The notes under the pieces: generated by a model
Seen by the model: the letters and a program-made list of their open reading frames with translations, nothing else
The model's database searches: none
What the model was told of the DNA's origin: nothing
Position numbers and translations under genes: made by a program
Virus record (IMG/VR): IMGVR_UViG_3300006916_000425
Location: 1 to 22,744 of that record
Length of the DNA stretch: 22,744 nt
Source: a virus
Reading direction: 5' to 3' (one strand)
Shown here: one piece after another, positions 19,601 to 22,744 of the stretch
Position numbering within the stretch: the stretch's first letter is position 1
How the letters are laid out: each line of letters opens with the position of its first letter

Positions 19601-20345
19601 CTTCTTCTATAAACTCTCTCAGTGACGCACCTTTTCGTTGTATTTTTCTCCAACTGCCGCCACCATTTGGGTTGAAGCGAATACCTTTTTGATTACCTGT
19701 ATCTGCACACTGTAGAATAATCATACCATCTGGATTCTTCTTAGCAAATGAATAGATGCTTGCTTCTGCTTCATCTTCTGTGTTTAGATATTTACTCCAG
19801 CGTTCATATTTTCTCTTACCTTTAGCAAAACGTCTAAAGACTTCAGGCGTCACTTTAAATACTGCAGTCTTGCGCTTTTTCTTTTTGACTACAACTGTGT
19901 CACTATCTTCACCCGTTCCTGCCACTGCAGGACCTGTCGCATTTGCCGCGGCATCTTCCCATGCTCTTTTTATCTGTTGTTCTGCTAGATAGAATCCAGG
20001 TCGGTATTCTGCGGCGTTTAGTTTTTCTAGAAGAACCTCGTCTGTTTCCCAAAACTCTTCTTCATTTACAATTTTTTCTCTTACTAACAAAAGTGCCGCG
20101 GCATAGTTTGCAAGTCTAGACTTTACAAAAGGTACTTTTTCTAGAAGTCCTCGTAAACGAAATACTAATCTGTGTAGAAGTGTATACGATTGCTCTTGTT
20201 CTCTACGAACAAAGTCACGCATCTTAATGAGTTGTTCACCCTTATCGTTGATGATACCTAGTCTATAAGCATCAGTCTCTTCGTACTTGACTGTAAACAG
20301 TCTAAGCATTCGTAAGGCGATTAAGTTGTCTACTAGTTTACTCAT
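19593..20345 (-). CDS. Conserved T4-like phage protein, function unknown
   Basis: A 250-aa protein resembling one conserved in marine T4-like phages, recognised by its N-terminal pattern (LVDNLIALRMLRLFTVKYEETDAYRLGI... with LHRLVFRLRGLLEKVPFVKSRLANYAAAL). The first half is helical and basic; a linker rich in Gly, Ala and Thr near 135-150 leads to a KKKKRK stretch and a C-terminal alpha/beta region. The role is unknown. It overlaps its upstream neighbour as ATGA and precedes the spanin pair. Late expression with virion genes is expected, so a virion or assembly role is plausible. Confidence 0.7.
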   Translation of the reverse strand: MSKLVDNLIALRMLRLFTVKYEETDAYRLGIINDKGEQLIKMRDFVRREQEQSYTLLHRLVFRLRGLLEKVPFVKSRLANYAAALLLVREKIVNEEEFWETDEVLLEKLNAAEYRPGFYLAEQQIKRAWEDAAANATGPAVAGTGEDSDTVVVKKKKRKTAVFKVTPEVFRRFAKGKRKYERWSKYLNTEDEAEASIYSFAKKNPDGMIILQCADTGNQKGIRFNPNGGGSWRKIQRKGASLREFIEEDV

Positions 20346-20707
20346 TGATTCCTAAGTTCCTGTACTATATTATTATCTAATGCAACATCGACAAATTCAT
20401 CATCTCTCATATAGTTCAAGAAAACTAGAAAGGTTTTCAAGCAAGGCAACATATCAGTTTCTACTTTATATAAAAGCATCTTCTTTGTTGCTTCAGGACC
20501 AAATACATTATTTAAGACTATAATGTGATTAATCACTAGTCTTGCTCTCAACTGACCAGTTTCAAGATATTTCTTGAACAGTCTCTTTATATATTTGATG
20601 CGCTTCAAATCTTCTTGAAACTCATCATAGTCCATGCAATTTGGGTTGTTGTACGCCTTCATTGCATAGACTATAAAGTTTTTTTCTGTCAATTCACTAT
20701 TCATCAT
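20342..20707 (-). CDS. Conserved T4-like phage protein (DUF7207-like)
   Basis: A 121-aa all-helical protein of a type conserved across T4-like phages: LTEKNFIVYAMKAYNNPNC, then EDLKRIKYIKRLFKKYLETG, LRARLVINHIIVLNNVFGPEA and LKTFLVFLNYM are its landmarks. The function is not known to me. Two tandem ATGs (20707, 20704) begin it; the leader is extremely A+T-rich with no clear Shine-Dalgarno site. It overlaps the next gene by four bases, so the two conserved proteins are likely made together. Confidence 0.75.
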   Translation of the reverse strand: MMNSELTEKNFIVYAMKAYNNPNCMDYDEFQEDLKRIKYIKRLFKKYLETGQLRARLVINHIIVLNNVFGPEATKKMLLYKVETDMLPCLKTFLVFLNYMRDDEFVDVALDNNIVQELRNQ

Positions 20708-20726
20708 AATAATTTATAATAATAAA

Positions 20727-21491
20727 TTAAACGATTTTCGCGTAGACTTTAGTGCATCCTGTTGGATAAGTTTCATATTCAAATTGAATTTTCATACCCT
20801 CTGCTGGATTCTCATCGTCAAGTTGGTCGATAGGAGTAGTTACACTCTTACCAGTGATACCACCAAACTGTGTTAAAGGTGCTTCTGCAACACCCTTTGT
20901 TTCAGTCATCGCAGGAATATCAAATGTCAGACCAATCGTTGCAAGTTTACCTTGCAGTTGCAATAAAGCACCTTTAGGGTTAATATACTCGCGCTTACCA
21001 ATCATACCCACATGTGCATTCAACTGTTGTAGTACATCAGGATTTCTAATGTCATTCAATGACAAATCTGTACCATCACCAGTTGGGTTCTGTGAGTAAC
21101 CATCTTCCATGATTGCTTTCACTGCATCTACAATGTCTACACTCTCAGTAGTTGGTTTAGCAGGAGCAGGTGCCTTCGCTTTTGCAATATCTGCTTTTGC
21201 TTTCGCAAGTCTCTCACGGTCTGCTTTCTTCTTTTGAATTTTAGCAAGTTTTGCTTGTGCGGCATCTGCACGACCAGAAACGGATACTCTATTCGCCGCT
21301 TTCTTCGCTACATTTACTGCACCTTTTGCTACCTTTGCTACGCCTCGACCGATTGCACCCAGAACACCTTCTTCAAGTTCATTCAGTTCTTCATCTGTTA
21401 AACTCTCAAGAAATGTGTCAAAGTCCTCATCTGCCATATCGATGACAGATGAGAGTTTTGCTTCGGTGAGATGTGTCTTAAATGATTTCAT
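20727..21491 (-). CDS. Virion/prohead-type protein with possible protease cleavage sites
   Basis: A 254-aa protein. It starts with MKSFKTHLTEA, a leader found on several T4-like head proteins; LTE before A fits the T4 prohead protease (gp21) rule of Ile/Leu-x-Glu before a small residue, and LEE before G (about 40-43) is a second candidate. An Ala/Lys-rich basic region (about 44-115) could bind DNA; a linker APAPAKP follows, then a folded C-terminal domain (about 118-254). No domain family recognised. AGGAG precedes the ATG. Position after two virion-type genes supports a structural or internal head protein. Confidence 0.65.
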   Translation of the reverse strand: MKSFKTHLTEAKLSSVIDMADEDFDTFLESLTDEELNELEEGVLGAIGRGVAKVAKGAVNVAKKAANRVSVSGRADAAQAKLAKIQKKKADRERLAKAKADIAKAKAPAPAKPTTESVDIVDAVKAIMEDGYSQNPTGDGTDLSLNDIRNPDVLQQLNAHVGMIGKREYINPKGALLQLQGKLATIGLTFDIPAMTETKGVAEAPLTQFGGITGKSVTTPIDQLDDENPAEGMKIQFEYETYPTGCTKVYAKIV

Positions 21492-21503
21492 TACACTCTC
21501 CTA

Positions 21504-21968
21504 TTATGCAATCGTGCAACCCTGATTTGACAGAATTTGCCAAGATGAGTTGTTGTATAGCAACGTGATACTGTCGCCAGCATCTTCCATGGTGATGCTT
21601 GCACCGTTCGTAAATGCGGCAGGATCAATCTGCACATCACCAGCGTCAACAATCAAAGTAATAATCTTGATTTGACCTTGAACACCAGCGGCAAGTGTCA
21701 ATGCATTTGCACCAGTAGTCGCGGCAGTTGATGTGATATTACAGATTGGTGAAGTTACGTCAATAGCGGCAGTTGCACCCGCCGCTGTGATTGCTTCTGC
21801 AGTACCATCAAATGCTAGAAAACCATCTAGTTTGATGTTACCCGCAATATTTTCTAACAGGTTTTGCACTGTCAGTTTTTTGTTTGTACCACCTTGTACG
21901 ATGTGAAGCAAGTCTGCACTTGCACCAGTTGACGCGGCGGTTAGTTCGCTAATTTTTTGGTCTGCCAT
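21504..21968 (-). CDS. Virion structural protein (KISELTAAS-type leader)
   Basis: A 154-aa protein rich in Ala, Thr, Gly and Ile. It opens with QKISELTAASTGASADLLHI and VQGGTNKKLTVQNLL, a leader seen at the N-terminus of many phage tail-fibre and virion surface proteins. The rest forms predicted beta strands and ends in LYNNSSWQILSNQGCTIA, typical of surface beta modules. It is probably a small fibre or decoration protein. AGGAG precedes the ATG; the 94-nt gap upstream contains two hairpins and no clear late box, so it is likely co-transcribed with the Ig-like protein gene. Confidence 0.75.
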   Translation of the reverse strand: MADQKISELTAASTGASADLLHIVQGGTNKKLTVQNLLENIAGNIKLDGFLAFDGTAEAITAAGATAAIDVTSPICNITSTAATTGANALTLAAGVQGQIKIITLIVDAGDVQIDPAAFTNGASITMEDAGDSITLLYNNSSWQILSNQGCTIA

Positions 21969-22000
21969 GTTAGTCTCCTATTTTGCAGTTTTAATTCACT

Positions 22001-22023
22001 CTATGCTTTGTTACAAGACATAG
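22001..22023 (-). other. Intercistronic hairpin 2
   Basis: On the minus strand CTATG pairs with CATAG, enclosing a second short stem TTG / CAA around the loop TAA. It lies 33-55 nt upstream of the ATG at 21968, in the leader of the second virion gene. It could act in mRNA processing or stability; no function is proven. Confidence 0.4.
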
Positions 22024-22034
22024 ACTTTTCTAGG

Positions 22035-22057
22035 TGGGCGCAACTAAATGGCGCCCA
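22035..22057 (-). other. Intercistronic G+C-rich hairpin 1 (terminator or processing site)
   Basis: A perfect 7-bp stem TGGGCGC / GCGCCCA with a 9-nt loop, six bases past the stop codon of the Ig-like protein gene. No run of T follows on the minus strand, so it is not a standard terminator; it may protect the 3' end of the upstream message or reduce read-through. Confidence 0.55.
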
Positions 22058-22062
22058 ATAAA

Positions 22063-22611
22063 TTACGCACTAATTGTAAGTGTGCTTGTTACACCAGCGA
22101 TTGCGACTGCGGCATTAACTGCTTCGCCATCAACCAAGGTACCACCAGCAAGTGCAATGTTCTGGTCAGCAATTGACAGTACATCATCTTCTGCTACACC
22201 ACCATCAGCGGCGGCATAAGTAGCACGGAATGTCAATTTGTTGCGACCTGAACCAGACTGATATGTTGCAGTAAATGTTGCATCAGTACCAGAACCTGCT
22301 TGGTCATTAGTTACTGTGATAGTTGGTGAACCAGTTACAGTAATCTTCTCGTTGAATGAAACAGCAATGTCGATGTTACCACCTGCCGCTTCGCTGAACG
22401 TAGTAGTTGTGAAGTTAACTGCAGTTACATCTGCAATGTTTAGTTTAGTAGAAGCAGACAATTGTCCAATTGCTACTAATACTTCTTCTAGACCCGTATT
22501 TGGATCACGATATACCCATCCGCGACTATCTGCGAATGTATCTGTTTTTTGCGCGGCAGTTAACCATTTAGGTTTTGCCTCGTTTGCGTCTGTTGCGCCC
22601 CATGAAGACAT
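22063..22611 (-). CDS. Virion protein with Ig-like beta-sandwich module
   Basis: A 182-aa protein. The N-terminus (SSWGATDANEAKPKWL, then SRGWVYRDPNTGLEEVLVAIG) resembles leaders of small virion proteins of marine T4-like phages. From about residue 60 it matches the pattern of bacterial adhesin Ig-like repeats: AVSFNEKITVTGSPTITVT, ATYQSGSGRNKLTFRATY, DDVLSIADQNIALAGGTL. Such modules on phage heads or tails bind glycans loosely. A late box at 22658-22665 and an AGGAG site precede the ATG at 22611. It could be a head decoration (Hoc-like) or tail fibre component; placement cannot settle this. Confidence 0.75.
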   Translation of the reverse strand: MSSWGATDANEAKPKWLTAAQKTDTFADSRGWVYRDPNTGLEEVLVAIGQLSASTKLNIADVTAVNFTTTTFSEAAGGNIDIAVSFNEKITVTGSPTITVTNDQAGSGTDATFTATYQSGSGRNKLTFRATYAAADGGVAEDDVLSIADQNIALAGGTLVDGEAVNAAVAIAGVTSTLTISA

Positions 22612-22634
22612 AGTTTATTTCTCCTATTTGTTAA

Positions 22635-22744
22635 TTAGAAACCGTGTTTCTTTAAAGTATTTATAGTTCTTTTAACGTCAGTGTGATGAATACCTATACC
22701 ACCTGCCGCTTCCCATTCACGAATATTTTTGATATAATCATCAA
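22635..22744 (-). CDS. C-terminal fragment of a HAD-like hydrolase
   Basis: A frame enters from the right edge and stops at 22635 (about 35 codons visible). The peptide has DD at the edge, then NIREWEAAGGIGIHHT and RTINTLKKHGF. This resembles the end of small phage HAD-superfamily phosphatases or deoxyribonucleotidases, where DD-x-x-x-N-x-x-x-W-x-x-x-GG-x-x-I follows the last catalytic aspartates. Only this end is visible, so the substrate cannot be named. Its last codons contain the late promoter of the next gene. Confidence 0.6.
   Translation of the reverse strand, partial: DDYIKNIREWEAAGGIGIHHTDVKRTINTLKKHGF
22637..22651 (-). other. Hairpin at the predicted 5' end of the late virion transcript
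   Basis: On the minus strand AGAAAC-ACG-GTTTCT forms a perfect 6-bp stem with a 3-nt loop. It starts seven bases after the late box, so the mRNA would begin at or beside the stem. Such 5'-terminal stems can slow decay of a message. Confidence 0.45.
22658..22665 (-). promoter_or_regulatory. T4-type late promoter box TATAAATA
   Basis: A perfect TATAAATA on the minus strand, 46 nt before the ATG of the Ig-like virion protein at 22611 and inside the last codons of the HAD-like gene. Transcription would start near 22652 and run through the virion and lysis-like genes. Confidence 0.65.

Noticed and set aside
20711-20718. TATAAATT on the minus strand, one base from the late consensus
   Set aside because: It lies only four bases before the ATG at 20707, so transcription would start at or after the start codon. 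The region is simply very A+T-rich.
1-22744. Search for tRNA genes, CRISPR arrays, insertion sequences and long direct repeats
   Set aside because: No cloverleaf-like sequence with a conserved TTCGANTC arm, no regularly spaced repeats, no transposase frame and no terminal inverted repeats were seen by eye on either strand.

Overview
The window looks like part of the genome of a marine T4-like myovirus, probably one infecting a heterotrophic bacterium. Every credible gene lies on the minus strand. The genes are short to medium, tightly packed, and often joined by TAATG or ATGA stop/start overlaps. The recognisable set is T4-type: RNase H, gp61-like primase, class Ia ribonucleotide reductase NrdA/NrdB, glutaredoxin, a RuvC-like resolvase, T4-type late promoters (TATAAATA) and virion proteins. 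No photosynthesis gene, tRNA, CRISPR array, insertion sequence or integrase was seen. The assignment to a marine phage of heterotrophs rests on family resemblance and on the 2OG-Fe(II) oxygenases, not on a database search.

Layout, read in the direction of transcription (right to left). (1) 22744-17741: late region. It holds the tail end of a HAD-like phosphatase, two virion-type proteins (one with an Ig-like module), a protein with prohead-protease-like cleavage sites, two conserved T4-like proteins, and a lysis-like cassette (i-spanin, o-spanin lipoprotein, DUF1353 protein, two small membrane proteins). TATAAATA late boxes lie at 22658 and 18978. (2) 17703-9488: one uninterrupted replication and nucleotide operon: primase, a 2OG-Fe(II) oxygenase, a degenerate relative of it, nrdA, nrdB, a 49-aa zinc ribbon, a MazG-like pyrophosphohydrolase, an exported glycine-zipper protein, the RuvC-like nuclease and a large membrane protein. 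It is preceded by a near-consensus sigma70-type promoter at 17711-17739. (3) 9457-5304: small, mostly unknown early genes, with five more TTGACA-type promoters in or bordering the region (the last, at 5273-5301, serves rnh). They include a three-helix SemiSWEET-like membrane protein, a cysteine-rich zinc protein, an OB-fold-like protein, glutaredoxin and a WYL_2 protein. (4) 5244-2079: RNase H, a NodU/CmcH-type carbamoyltransferase and a 2OG-Fe(II) oxygenase, overlapping one another. (5) 2060-1: a DUF6433-type protein behind a late box, another 2OG-Fe(II) oxygenase, and small unknown genes running off the left edge.

How it fits together: the early promoters resemble the host sigma70 consensus almost perfectly, so host RNA polymerase could transcribe the replication and nucleotide genes at once. 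The TATAAATA boxes would switch on virion and lysis genes later, through a phage late sigma factor that is not in this window. NrdA/NrdB with glutaredoxin supply dNTPs, MazG trims nucleotide pools, primase, RNase H and RuvC process DNA, and the carbamoyltransferase is a candidate DNA-base decorating enzyme. The most interesting points are this carbamoyltransferase/oxygenase group, the promoter set (one forms the loop of a terminator, one overlaps a start codon, one implies a leaderless primase mRNA), a predicted 5'-terminal hairpin on the main late virion transcript, and the phage-encoded SemiSWEET-like and glycine-zipper proteins.
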